Shown here one piece after another: positions 11,626-23,910 of a stretch of DNA of 64,000 nucleotides. The DNA lies in the NCBI GenBank assembly GCA_947561715.1, contig OX387203.1:15934001-15998000 (forward strand), in the 5' to 3' direction. Source of the stretch: Ascidia mentula. Lineage: Eukaryota; Chordata; Ascidiacea; Phlebobranchia; Ascidiidae. The translations under genes were made by a program, and so were the position numbers. The notes under the pieces were generated by a model. It was not told the origin of the DNA. It was given only the letters and a program-made list of their open reading frames with translations, and searched no databases. Within the stretch, counting starts at the first letter, position 1, and every line of letters begins with the position of its first letter.

Positions 11626-13256
11626 GACCAAACCCAAGTGAATGTTCCAATAGACAAACGAAGTGCGTTATTAGTTTAGTCAGCAATACAAATGTGTGGG
11701 CAGTTGTTTTCCCAGTGACGTAGGAGATAGTTCCGGATGTGCGTCATATTTCGCATTGAGACAATGGTTAAAAGAACGGGTAAATACCGACGGGAAAACA
11801 GTTTCTGCAACCGTGCTTGGGTCACGTCGTTTTCACCAAAAGGACAAATGAATATTCTGCACGTATTTTCTCATTATAGTTTTATAGCAAAGAACAGGGA
11901 TACCCTCCTGATGGAACCACATGTTCTGCGGTACATAAAATACCTTATGTCATACCAGCAGTCGATGTATAGAGATTTTGCAAATAAACCTTGTCATCTG
12001 TTTGAACAGATGCCGTCTGTCAATAGGTCTAACAGCTCTTTACACATGTTTGACGTCACAATATTATGCAACTATGAAGTCATATAGCACAGGAATCTTG
12101 CAAACAAACGAGTGATATCTCAGTGTAATGCGCAATTTATGACGTAACAATAAATGTACACTTTGTGTTTCACATAATTTTGCTGCCAAACAGGTGTATT
12201 GAGTATAACTGTGGAAAAAACGTTTGGACGTATGAACCAAACACGACTATATATTTCTGGTTACAAAATATTTCCATAGCGTTGCGTACATTCGTGGGTA
12301 CACGGTTTGGAAACCGGGGAATCCCCAGTAACTTACATAATGTTAATTGAGTCCCAGTGTATGTTGGCCTACAGCCAATCGATGGAAAGTGACATTGTGC
12401 CTAAAAAAAACACGACAATTTGTATTTTTTCGTAGAATGGGTAATTTTCAAAAAACTCCCCTCTTTAATTTTCTGTTAAGCCAGGGCTTCCTATACTAGG
12501 GGTTGCGAATTTTACGGGTCGTAAAAAGATTAACAATATATCACACAATAAATCCAACATTTAACTATGCACAGTACGCCACGTCACAAACTACGCTTCG
12601 ACAACTGATGCATTGACGCAAGGGGTTACTTGTGACGTATGCATTTTCTATTCGCACAAATTTTCTTGCTTGAGTTGGAGTTAACATAAATAAACACACA
12701 AGACTCGATTAAGTCATTTAAGTCATTCGATTTCTTTTTTAACCGTAAACATTTCGAAACAAAAGCTAATAATAATTGCATTGGTGACAACCTGTGTCTT
12801 TTTGGTGAAAGTACCCGCTAGTCTACAACACTTAAAACCAAAAAAAATGTGTTTGATGAATACGTTTTGCGGCGGTTGAATTAAAAAAAAAAACAGCCAA
12901 AAATAGTTGCTGCAGTGTTGTCTCATGATTTAATTTCTTTTGTTCAAGGAATTCCTAACGCGCTTGGTGTTTGCACGGCAATATACTGCGTATATGCCAG
13001 TAGTGATGATATTTAAGGTTCATTGGCATCAAAGTCAACGCACAAAAAATGTACAAAACAATTACGACGTTACACAGTGATGTATAATCTGGTTTGTAAA
13101 TCTTTTTTTGCTTTACATTGATCAGAAACAACCTCAAGGCAACATTTTTTGTCCCGAAACCCGAACTTATTCTCGCTTCAAACATAATCTACAAGGGAAG
13201 CGCTAACTTTTGAACGCAAGACGCAATGCATTATTATCCTGCAACGATAATCTGGC
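11626..13256. other. Intergenic, mostly without recognisable genes
   Basis: Contains the diverged right half of R4 and then unique AT-rich DNA. A stretch at 12,483-12,530 beginning CAGGGCTTCC, with a following GGGGTTGCGAATTTTACGGG, resembles a hAT-type terminus, but no partner end was found. Short ORFs here look random. Confidence 0.4.
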
Positions 13257-14817
13257 CTAAGCACTAGTGGTGACGTCAACCATTGAAACAGTGTAGTTTC
13301 CGTCGTCGCCAGTGATTGGTTCCATTGTTGTTTCTTGTGGGTGGATGTTAGTAGTTGTGTGGTCGGGAAGCACCGTGGCTTGCGTTGTATATTCTGCGCA
13401 CAAACAACTTTTCAATTTGGGACATGAATTGCTGCCTTTTTAGCCATTTTCGTTGACAGTTTAAATTGTTAACTCTACACAAAACCCTCAACAAAGCCAC
13501 TTAACAACGGTAATATTTAACTCAGGTCAGGGTTTGAGAACACAATTGTCGTAAGTTAATCGGTACATGACGAGGGTGTGTGGTTTATATACAAAAATAA
13601 GGTCATCGAAATGTTTCGAACCGCACAAATCACCTTCGCCTGAACAATTTCCCATTGAGCCAATCCACTCTCCTGCCTTGCACGTGAGGTTCCAAGACAT
13701 TGTGTCATCATTAAGACAATTATATTTCACTTGTTCGTTTTCTTTGAACTTGGAACCAAACGGAGTAAAGTTCCCACTCATCACCGGGGTAGGTTGTGGG
13801 CAAAACGTGTCTGAAACGTTTCGTTACATTATGAATAATGAATATTGCGTTGCTGTTTAGGGAAAGTACCTTTGTTTCCTGTCGCGAGCGCCTCATCGCT
13901 GGCCTGTCACAGAAGGGGAAACGTTAAATTTTAGCTCGAAAATACACCCACGATCAATATAAACTCTCGAAAACAAGTCCCAAATTTTCCGTTGCCGTTT
14001 TCCAGACGACAACAAATTCAGGGCGCGAACCGAAAACTTGTAAAACAATAGTTGGAATTTGCCTAAATTGGACAGCCTCGCGCTGGCACAGAAGTTACAC
14101 CAGCAAGGTTTCGCTTCGGAAATGAGTCGCAAAAGCATTAAACCAGAAAGTTACATCAAAATATATAGAAAGTAAAACTTACTGATGTATTTTGTACGAA
14201 TACGAACACATAGACTGTGGCAAAACCGATATAAAGGCAAATTGCCAACGAGATGCATATAACGAAACACCAATAGCAACCACCCCTCTTTTCCTTGTCG
14301 TCATCGTTGATGACGTAGCTCCTTGCATTAGTAGGCAGGGTTTTCACTGAATATGTGAAAAAAACAAATACACGATAAACCCACTGAATATCGATAAAAG
14401 TATGCGTGGTATGAGTTCATAGTGGAGTAATCTTTGACTAAGGCGTTCTAACTCAACCTATTGAACCGCGTTGACTCTATTATTAAAGCATCTTTATCAA
14501 AACAACACATTAATACAACATGCACTTTACCTACTATAAAGATCACTCGGTGTGAATATATTCTACAAATAAAGTTGAGTCTTAAACCAAGTATTTAATG
14601 TTTATTTCATTTAAATGTGAACCAAACCTTTAGCGGGTACAACTTCAACTGGGACATCACCCAAACCCTCAGCGCCGTCAACATTATCCATTTCATCCCA
14701 ATCCTCGTCAACAGATTTCACCGACACCACGTCTCGCTCTTCCATTGCAACACAATCATAATCGTTCCTTGGACCGACTTCTGTCTTGAAAGGTGGAACA
14801 TCGTCGTACGCATTCAT
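13257..14817 (-). CDS. Type II transmembrane protein with a single sushi (CCP) domain
   Basis: Five exons in frame: 14,817-14,628, 14,346-14,183, 13,903-13,870, 13,810-13,634 and 13,393-13,257, giving 233 residues. The N-terminal ~90 residues are very acidic (DEDWDEMDNVDGAE) and lack a signal peptide, so they are probably cytoplasmic. A transmembrane segment follows (CFVICISLAICLYIGFATVY). The ectodomain has one CCP module: CPQPTPVMSGNF, VKYNC, WNLTC, EWIG, then a final C, i.e. the four-cysteine plus tryptophan pattern. A short Thr-rich tail (TTNIHPQETT) with an N-glycosylation sequon (NYT) ends at TAG. CCP domains mediate complement and adhesion contacts; one module in type II orientation is unusual. 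Specific function unknown. The 34-nt exon 3 rests on splice consensus and frame only. Confidence 0.75.
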
Positions 14818-15667
14818 TGTCAACTCTTTGTTTTATCAATAATAAGCCGTCAACAGGCTAGCAGCACCACAGTCTACTGTCAGAAGAGTAATTTCCGCGC
14901 TTGGATTGAAACCGAGCGCAGAGGTGTGATTCATCTTAAGTGCAGGCGTTGTGTTGTCATCGGGCTATTAGGAAAATATGAGTAAGACCTTCGCCCATTC
15001 ATTGTGTTTCGGGGGAATTCGTGACGAACGAACAACTAATCAACTGAAAGTGTGCATGGTCTAAGTGCACTGCTATTTAAACCGACTTGAAACATAGGCT
15101 TTACATCGTTATTCCTGATACTAATTGCAACATGTGCATTTTTACGTGTACAGATGTAACTGCATTCTGGACCGAAAATCGGAAACAAATATTTAGGGAC
15201 ATACAAAGTTCGATTAACTCAAAAAATAACGAACTTGTCATAGAAAATGTAGATGTAACTATATACAACTTACTTAGCTACACAAAGCGTGAAAAAGGCA
15301 ATTGACGGGCAAAGTCCTCGAGTTGACCCCATACCTCAGGAAGTTGATTTCCTTGTGTCGTTTAGTACCGAAGGTCAGAAAAGTTTTCCAACAACAATGC
15401 GCTCCTTGTGCCGCAGCGTTATGGAAGTAAATAGAATGAGTTCATCACTATACGTTACCAATATTGCCAGATGCCTTTCGCAAAACGTTCGTTTTTTTGC
15501 TATTTAAAACTGGGTTTTTTAAATTGTTGTAACCCCCCCAAAAAGAATTTGCATTTAGGTTGGTTTGGCACATGCAGCATTCGATTCATGGAAAAAAATG
15601 AACAGTAAAATGCATTTTAGTTTTGTGATGAGACAGGCTAAGTGACTCTACGATGCGTGTGTACACA

Positions 15668-15885
15668 TGTTTGTTCCTTTGTAGTCAGCAACAATTTGTG
15701 AACAAAAATTCTACACATTAATGAACTTAGCGCCGTTAAATATGTTTAAAGTATCAACAAAATCAACAAAAGACAGGCGTAACTTCACTTTAGATGTGAA
15801 ACATCATTTGCATTATTGTTGTGTTTATATCTTCGCATCATAAACATATATTGACGCTATGACGTTTCATTACAGACTGTGTGGT
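15668..15885 (+). repeat. Direct repeat, left copy (pair at 17,062-17,274)
   Basis: About 215 bp with roughly 95 percent identity by eye to 17,062-17,274. Both run from TGTTTGTTCCTTTGTAGTCA to TATGACGTTTCATTACWGAC. They lack internal coding sequence between them, so I read them as a local duplication and not as element termini. Confidence 0.7.
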
Positions 15886-17061
15886 TGCAAGAGGTTTTGG
15901 ATATTGCAAGAGGCTAAGTGACTCTACGATGCGTGTGTGCATTATAGGCCTTACTAAGCGAATGCTATGGCGTTTATATGCTTAACACTTCCCAACAATT
16001 AAAAAAAACGCCAAGTATGTCGAAGAATTAAAAAGTATTATTTTACGTAGGAATATTGGCAGTTTACCAAGGTCACGGAAGTCAGTCTCTGCTTTCGATA
16101 TCTGTAAAGAAAACCTTTTGTTAATATACATTCGTGAATCCTAGCCCCTAAACCCAGGTAGTCCAAACCGGCATTGGCTGCTAACGCAGCTGCTGCTTTT
16201 AGACTGTTCGGTTAATAAACCCAACACAACTTACAGCTAGCATTGCACAAATAACACTTACAAAAATTTAATTCAAACTTGGTCGTAACCACGGTTACAA
16301 AAAAACGCACGTGCCTTTTTCCTGTTTCGAAGGACCGTGCATTAAAGTAACAATCGCTTGTTTAATTAACTGAATTACACAAACATCGATATTGCTTTAA
16401 TTATTTGGCTTTCGTGCAAATGATAAAAAGTGTTACACCTTAGCAGGTATGCGTGCTATTTCTTTTATCCATCGCGTGCCAAACATTTGTGTGACCATTT
16501 TTAGGGGTGATGTCATAAAACCTGTAACCAATGGTGCCCTTGTGTTGTGTTTGCGGTTCTTTGCGTGTACAAAATATTTTATCTCTTATAGGAATTTTTT
16601 TGCCACAAGTTTCAATCGACCACCTTACATGACTAGTTGTATTTTGACAAGCCGTGTTTATCTGCTGCCCTTATCGGTTGACATGCGTAAGACGCTGTGT
16701 CAACATCTGGTAGTTTGCGGTTTTCAGCTCTGATTCTTTGGCAAATTAGAATGTTTGAGTAACTTAAGGGTGTCTTTGTACCAACTATAGTTTGTGTCGT
16801 CGCCATTGTTTTTTTGTTTGTTCGGGTTAGAGTGTTGTCAAAAATTCAACGTTTTTCAGTTGAGATGAAAATTGTGTTGCAGCCGAGTGTCTTTAAATGT
16901 TATACAGTTGATTATGAAAAGTATTCTACAGGACTTGATTAAAGATAAGTTTTGCTCATAATGTGTTGAAGTTGGAATGAAGGTTGAATCAAATTTAAGT
17001 AGATATGACAGTAGAATGTTGCGATCAGTTGTTCGTCTGCAAACCTCCTTTACAAGGGGGT

Positions 17062-17274
17062 ATGTTTGTTCCTTTGTAGTCAGCAACAATTTGTGAACAA
17101 AAATTCTACACATTATTGAACTTAGCGCTGTTAATTATGTTTAAAGTTTCAACAAAATCAACATAAGACAGGCTTAACTTCACTTCAGATGTGAAACATC
17201 ATTTGCATTATTGTTGTGTTTATATCTTCGCATCATAAACATATATTGACTCTATGACGTTTCATTACTGACTG
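17062..17274 (+). repeat. Direct repeat, right copy
   Basis: Partner of 15,668-15,885. It abuts a decayed copy of the fibrinogen-related gene promoter. Confidence 0.7.
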
Positions 17275-17275
17275 T

Positions 17276-17600
17276 GGCAATGAGGTTTTGGAGTGATTTG
17301 GATGATTTGCTGGTCTAACATCGTCAACCCAACATCAGGTCAGTCTGTGTGACCCGGGGACCAAGTCTTGAACCGGTCTGTGTTCTGACAACAGAAGTTT
17401 GATCTGTTAACTTTGGAAAGTGTCGCAATACATAGGGCGTCACGAATGCACATCAATTTGTCGCAATACACACGTACAGGAGACATTTGCTGCAATTACG
17501 TGACAAACGAAACTAAGAAGTTGCGCACGTTAAAAGACGTAACTGAAACGAGTAAAGACGTCATGAAGTCTGGGTGTAAATGTTAAAGGACAGAAACCAT
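17276..17600 (+). repeat. Decayed duplicate of the fibrinogen-related gene promoter
   Basis: Shares long blocks with 17,748-18,060, including GACAAACGAAACTAAGAAGT, AAAGACGTAACTGAAACGAG and the GACGTCAT-like site. At the TATA position this copy reads TGTAAATGTTAAAGG in place of AAATATAAAAGG, so it has probably lost promoter activity. Confidence 0.6.
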
Positions 17601-18032
17601 TATGCCCTCCCTTATACCAAAAAGTGGTTTATAACAAATCATGTGACATTTAAGGTTAGTTTACGACCCGTAGCAAATACTGGAAAAAGTTTCGTCCTCA
17701 ATTAGGCCACGTCCATTCACAACCAGCATTACTATTGCGTTTGAGTTACTGACTGTGGTTGCAAGTAGTTTTGGCGGTACCCAGATTTTTCACTGTCTTG
17801 CATCACCGTCAACCCAACATCAAGTCAGTCTGTGTGGACACCGCAAGTTTACATCTGTTATTTGTGGAAAGTGTCGCAACACAAAGGGCGTCACAAATGC
17901 TTATGAAAGTGTCGCAATACACCCCGCACAGGAGACATTTGCTGCAATTCCGTGACAAACGAAACTAAGAAGTTGCGCACGTTAAAAGACGTAACTGAAA
18001 CGAGTAAAGACGTCATAAAGTCTGGGCCTAAA

Positions 18033-18040
18033 TATAAAAG
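18033..18040 (+). promoter_or_regulatory. TATA box of the fibrinogen-related gene
   Basis: TATAAAAG, 138 bp before the ATG, preceded by a CRE-like GACGTCAT at about 18,009. The usual spacing puts the transcript start near 18,065. Confidence 0.55.
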
Positions 18041-18177
18041 GACAGAAAGCACATTTGAAAGACCAAATTGAAAGCAGATATTTTGAAGATATGCTGGATT
18101 TTCTACAGTTTAAACTGACGTGATTCCAATTCTCGTGGGTTGTATTTGCAGATTTATGCAATAGAGTTTGAGTAAAA

Positions 18178-21100
18178 ATGGGAAAATTGTTTTTGTTCGG
18201 AGTTTTATTGATCGGCCATCTTGTCATAACTCATCAACAACAACAACAAACATGCAAAGTTGTTTCCATTTGTGAAGAACAGAGACAACAACAACAACAA
18301 ACATGCAGAGTTGTTTCCATTTGCGACGTACAACAACAAGGATCAGAGATAGAAGATTCTGGAAAGGAGGATTTAATCAGACTCGTAACCGGTGAGATTT
18401 TTCTGATAAGTTTATTGTGTTGAAATATAACATGGGATATTCCTGTGGTGGCATTTTTAAATGTGGGATATTCGACCACGCGAAAAACGATCTGTGTCGC
18501 AATTTATTGTAAGGCAGGATGACTATGATGGGATCCAGACCTTGGACAACGTACTGATTAACAGATTGTAAAACATGGCGCTGGTCGGACGCAGATAAAC
18601 GGCATAAAAGCCGCACGCCACACAAGACAATATTTGCGCAGTGAAATGCGACCCCAATCTTCTATTAAGTAATTATTAAAACGAGATACGAACATAACAA
18701 CTTCCATCAACCGCTCCATTTACTTCTTGACTTTGTCATAAAATCAAATCAATGTAAACTTTCCGATTTATTCACAGAGCTGTCGAATCGATTGGATCAA
18801 CTGAAAGGACATTTAAGTCGTACTTCCAACAGTTAAGTTTTGTTTACCTGAAGTGGATTCATTTTAAACGTATACGACCGTTTGCTAACTGGTAGAGCTC
18901 TTTCGTTTAAACTTGAAACGTTGTGTCTAAATTTATGAGTGGTTGAACTGCGGAGTGAGCAGAGTTATTCACCTGACAATTTAGTTCATGCACATTTATC
19001 TACAAATATTGCAATGATGGTGAACATTTTAACCTGTTTATGAAAGAGCTAATTTGCTTTACAGCTTTGACGAAGAAAGTGGATCAAATGCAGAATGAGC
19101 AGAGTCACTCATCTTACAGTTAAGTTCATGTATTCCATTGGAAGTTCACCAGTTTAACAAAACCCCGCTGATATTACCATAAAATTTACTAATTTAGCAT
19201 AACCCTGCTGATATTACCAAGCAGCCCCAAGCCGCCATACCGTTTTAAAAAAAGTTAGCGGTGGTTCAACAACCCTGCTTACATGGTCGGTAGATAATTG
19301 ATTCTAACGCAAACAGCTGTACAACTCCCCTCTATGGCAAACTTTGTCACAAAATCATATCATGCATTAAAGTAAACTCATCAATTTACTCACAGAGTTG
19401 TCAAACAGAGTGGATCAACTGCAACGTCATCTTACTCTCACGTCCAACAGTTCAGTTTTGTTGATTTTCATTTCAATCTTTCATATTTTGCAAGTCTACA
19501 AATGCTAAAAAACTTTCCTCGGGACTCTTGTAATGGACTCCCTTCTGCCACTAGTGGTGTAGATAAGGACCAATCATGTGACGATTATATTTACGGCAAA
19601 TTTACGACCTGTAGCGAATAGTGGAAAAACGTTTCGTCCCCAATTAAGCCATGTCCACTCACAACTTGCACGCATTGTAATATTACCACAAGTCGCACGA
19701 AAAGGCTCGTGGCCTAAGCAGCAAATGCCCAAGCAGTAATAAAATATTTATAATTTCCGAAATATCCCTTACCTGGGTTCAAATTTCACTGAAGTTAAAT
19801 TAAACATTCATGTTGGATAAAATATATTGGGAACAAAGTAAACCTTGGATTATTAACAGTATTGCAATTATTGTTAAAAGTTTTTACCTTGTTTATAAAA
19901 ACGCAATGTTTTGTTTTCAGCTTTGACGAATAAAGTGGATCAACTGCAAAGTGACCAGAATCATACGTTTAACAGTTTAGTTCATATTTTTCTATCCAAT
20001 ACCCACCCACTTATGAAACCCTTACAGTATTTGCAATTAAGCCACCGACGTTTCACAAAATGTTTTCGCCTCCACGCTTACGATTTTAAAAATGCTGTAA
20101 AAATTCGGTTTTGTAACACAAACCTTCAGATGCATTCCGAAGACCTTATTAGTATCGTTTGTGTTGCAACGATACTTGAGATAAGTTACTAACATAAATA
20201 TGACAGTAAGGTGTTTGAGAACCTTTTTTGCGTGTGTCATGAGCTGAATGCCGCCAAAACACCACGTAGTCGTAGGTGATATCGAAAAGAGAGACAAGGA
20301 AAAAAGGCACCAACTCCGCTTCGGCATAGTCTGCCGACATCTCGCTCCAGAAGCGGATACGGGGAAGATGGTCATCTCATACAAAAAAACACAGTCTACC
20401 GACCTAGCACAAATATTGTAGAAATGTTATTGTAAATATACCGACTAATTTCTTTGAATTGTTACACGCATCTCATCCACAAAATATTGCGAATCACTTT
20501 TCCATCAAGTACCAACAACTACCCTGCTGGGCGAACTTTATCATAAAATCACCATATGATTAAAGCAACATCATCGAATATTTTATTTACAGAGTTGTCG
20601 AATAGAATGGATCAACTGCAAGGTCAACTCAACCTTACTTCTAACAGTTAAGTATTGTTTAAGCATAACCACTAACAGTTGAATATCCCCAAACCCAAAA
20701 CTGATGGATTTTGAACATGAGACCTGACTGATACAATTCATCCGTTAAAAAGCAATGACTTGTACTTGTTTTGATTTCATTTAAAAAACATAAATTCGTT
20801 GTTTAGAATATTCGGTTTTGAAGAGCGAAGTGGATCAAGTGCAGCGTGAGCTGAATCATACATCTAACAGTTAAGTTAATGCAATTCTTTTTAATTCCCA
20901 TAATATCAAAGGTTTCACTGTGTCACATTTAACAAGTTCGAGACCGTTTTTTTATCTCAGATTTTATCTTTGTGTCATTAGCATAAACACAAGTCTGAAA
21001 AATTTGTTCGTCGCAACACCTTTTCATCATTCGCAACCCGACAAAGAATGATTTAAGTCCGAAAGTTATTGTCCCCAAACGAAATCCCAAAACACGAGCT

Positions 21101-23752
21101 TTCACATGCTTGGCTTGTGGAAGCAAAAAATCCGCAGATAGAAAGTCAAACAAATTCGCTGACCGTGTTTTTACGACCATTTACAACTTACCAATTTTGT
21201 TTTTTACAGGGGTTGAAAATCTTCCCGAATTTGTACATTCAGAATCTTGCAAAACGTCCGATGTCGAAGGTCGCCAACTTCTCGGATCTGATGAAGTTTT
21301 CTGCGAGGATGGGTGGCAGGTATTTAGTTTGACATTGTGGTAAATATCCTGCGCTGCACCAACACTATCCACACAAGTTTATTTGCCCAACGTTAATTGT
21401 AGTTTCCACTTTATAAATGTTAATTTAAATTCTCTACATTTTTATTTGTGCTATTTTTGGAGTTGTCTATACGGCAACCAAAACGCTAACAAAACAATTT
21501 GCCATGTTCCGTCACGCTCGATTGCTTACACCTTTTTACATGACGTGGCCAAATTGGACACTTACACTTTTGAGCTTGGTTGGAGACAGCATAAACATAA
21601 CCTCATCTCAACCTTTTTTTTTCTCGTGTTTATTGTTATGAAATAGGCCGTAGGAAAAAGTTATATATTTCCCACTATAAGGGGATGGGTTTCTCTGGTG
21701 GTAATTTACTTTCTTGTTTTCTGCAAACAGTCATAAAATGGTTCAATGTTGTGGAGTCGTTAGTTTTATGAAATTTAAACTGCGAAAAATATTACACCGA
21801 TTTCGAAACTCGACTTTTGGCGCGCTTTGCATTGGTATAGTTTAGTATGCACATAAACATTGTAAAAATAATACGTTATGATCAATACCAGGTGTTTCAG
21901 CGTCGTTATGATGGATCTGTGAGTTTCGATAGAGATTGGGTGAATTACAAGAACGGGTTTGGAAATCTATCAACAGAATTTTGGATGGGTTTGTATTCCA
22001 ACAAAAATTCTCAACCAATCTTCTAACAAGTTTATACACAAGTTAATGCCTTTAAATTAGGTTCAAGGTTGTGCAAATTTTGAGGAATGCTCTATTTCTC
22101 ATTTCCATAGTTTAAAAACAAAGTCAGACTTGTCACATTGTTGAAAAGATTTTTGAATTGGTTTACACAATTAGTTTTACAAAACATGTTAATTTAAAAA
22201 CGTTTTTGAAACGTGCGTACCCAGTTACTTTTGGACACTCTTTGCAACATCTTTACTAAACCCAGGATTTCATACCAGTATCGATTGCTATGATAATGAT
22301 TCCATTGCCCTTAGTCATTTAACAATATTGTAACAACAAACAAATTTTATCAGGTTTAGAGAAACTGCATCAAATCACCAGTGCGTCCTCTAGATGTCGC
22401 CTTCGTGTTGATCTTCGGGATTTTTCCGGTGATGAAGGTTTTGCCGAGTACAGGTAAGAAAATGATTTTAACAGTTTTTAGCTTACTTAAGTCAATGGCA
22501 TAGAATATTTACACAGTTAAACACACAGTAGTTTGAGCGGCACATTGCATAAATATGTGCAAAAAAATTACACACAGTAAATTTAAATTATTAAACAAGG
22601 AACAAAACGACGTAACAATGTGGCCGCAGAAATCTTTCTTTGGACCCTGATTCCGGCACCTCATCAGATGCGTTTCTAGGGTGTGAACGTTTGAGTCCAA
22701 ACTGTTGACAATGGGTGTCAGCAACCCAGTGGAATACAACATTACAAGAAGAAGTTTTCGTTAGGAAAAAGCAACGATTTTAAAACAACTAAATCATAAA
22801 CCTGTCAAGTTATGAAGTTGCAAGATAGAACTTTAAATGGAATATGGAACGCCTCGATGGCGCAGTTACTAAGCAAATATAAAATAACAAATTATCCGTT
22901 GGTGTTTACTTGAACTACTTGAAATATTTTGTTTTTAGGAATTTTAGCATTGGCGATGAAGGAAGTTCATACAGAATCTCAATATCCGGTTATTCAGGGA
23001 ATATAGGAGATTCTATGGTCGGGACATCCAATTTGAACGGGATGAGATTTACAACTCGTGACAGGGACAATGACATGTAAGTAATAAGCATACGAAGTGT
23101 TCTGTTATAATTTATTTGCAAACAAAGCAAAACGAGATGATTTTGGATTTTTTTCCCGTAAAAAAAACAAACATATATATTATTGCCTCGACTTTGCTTA
23201 TCTTATGATTATTGTGACACGGGGCCTGACGGCACTATTGGCTGATCATTGCTTGGCCATTGTGTTTCCACCTTGTTTTCTCCGTTTGCACCAAGTTTGG
23301 TGCCCAACGGATGACGGTGATTGTATAGTAACCACAAAGTGGAAGTCTTTTTTAGCCGTTTGGTCAGGAAAGTCGTCTGATAGTCACACCAGCTGCACTG
23401 ACGAGGCCTTATAGGTTGAAACAGTGTCTGCAGTCTGCAGCTTACACAATTGCAAAAATCGGTTGCTCCTAAACAAGGTTTTTAGCTTGGTATACAGAAG
23501 TCTAAATTGACCGAATTTAAATAAGTTGTAACACAATGCTGTTGACAAACGACCTATTATAATTTCAGGTATGACATGAATTGTGCTGTGTGCTGTGGTG
23601 GAGCATGGTGGCATCACAGCTGTGGAAATGCCCGCCTCAATGGTCCCTGGACGAGAATTTCCAGGGATTTCAACCACATAAGTTGGGTGGATTGGAAACG
23701 ATGGAGTAGAATTCGAATCAAGGAGTCTAAAATGAAAGTGAAATGCGATTAA
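18178..23752 (+). CDS. Secreted fibrinogen-related protein (ficolin/FREP-like) with coiled-coil exon array
   Basis: Twelve exons in one frame: 18,178-18,391, 18,778-18,831, 19,065-19,118, 19,396-19,449, 19,921-19,974, 20,593-20,646, 20,807-20,869, 21,210-21,319, 21,892-21,988, 22,354-22,453, 22,939-23,076 and 23,569-23,752, giving 391 residues. Order: signal peptide ([16 protein letters not shown]), a twice-repeated polyQ-Cys segment (TCKVVSIC / TCRVVSIC), six short coil exons (residues ~72-182, ELSNRLDQL / TLTNKVDQL types with NLT/NHT sequons), then a fibrinogen C-terminal domain. That domain shows [40 protein letters not shown] (calcium loop), [16 protein letters not shown] and a final [11 protein letters not shown]. 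The family recognises acetylated or sugar ligands and acts in innate immunity (established); the ligand here is unknown. The exon 4 donor (GTTCAG) is weak. Fragments of its last exon recur at 36.5 and 54.9 kb. Confidence 0.88.
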
Positions 23753-23910
23753 ATGTTGAGGAAGTTTCAAGTGACAAAAACTAACCTTGTATTGTAAATT
23801 ACCATGGCAACGTTGTGTAATTTATGATTTATCGGCAAATATTAAAAACTGCACTTTTTTTGTAAAAAAAATTGAATAGATAAATAACACGAAAAATAAT
23901 TATAATATAA
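23753..23910 (+). other. 3' UTR/downstream flank of the fibrinogen-related gene
   Basis: This stretch is repeated with the last exon at 36,641-36,800 and 55,028-55,190, ending in GAATAGATAAATAACACG. It marks the junction between duplication units. Confidence 0.6.

Larger units (their letters stand above)
9449..12340 (+). repeat. Tandem unit R4, enlarged by a transposon and diverged at its right half
   Basis: The left part matches R1-R3. An inverted-repeat element (9525-10774) is inserted about 75 bp into the unit. From about 11,740 to 12,340 homology with R1-R3 is patchy: the GC-rich second promoter block is not recognisable, while the CRE-like site near 12,050 and the block before 12,330 remain. 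Confidence 0.75.
14818..17275. other. Intergenic region with repeats, no gene recognised
   Basis: No convincing exon chain on either strand. A 27-bp direct repeat (GGCTAAGTGACTCTACGATG core) occurs at 15,637 and 15,906. A ~215-bp direct repeat pair is listed separately. The upstream region of the sushi gene should lie in 14,818-15,100, but no TATA-like element stands out. Confidence 0.4.

Noticed and set aside
15668-17274. Direct repeats as long terminal repeats of a retroelement
   Set aside because: No coding region between them, no TG...CA ends or primer-binding site, and the interval is too short.
22851-22890. tRNA-like CTCGATGGCGCAGTTACTA
   Set aside because: Only an A-box-like half is present; no B box or acceptor stem follows.
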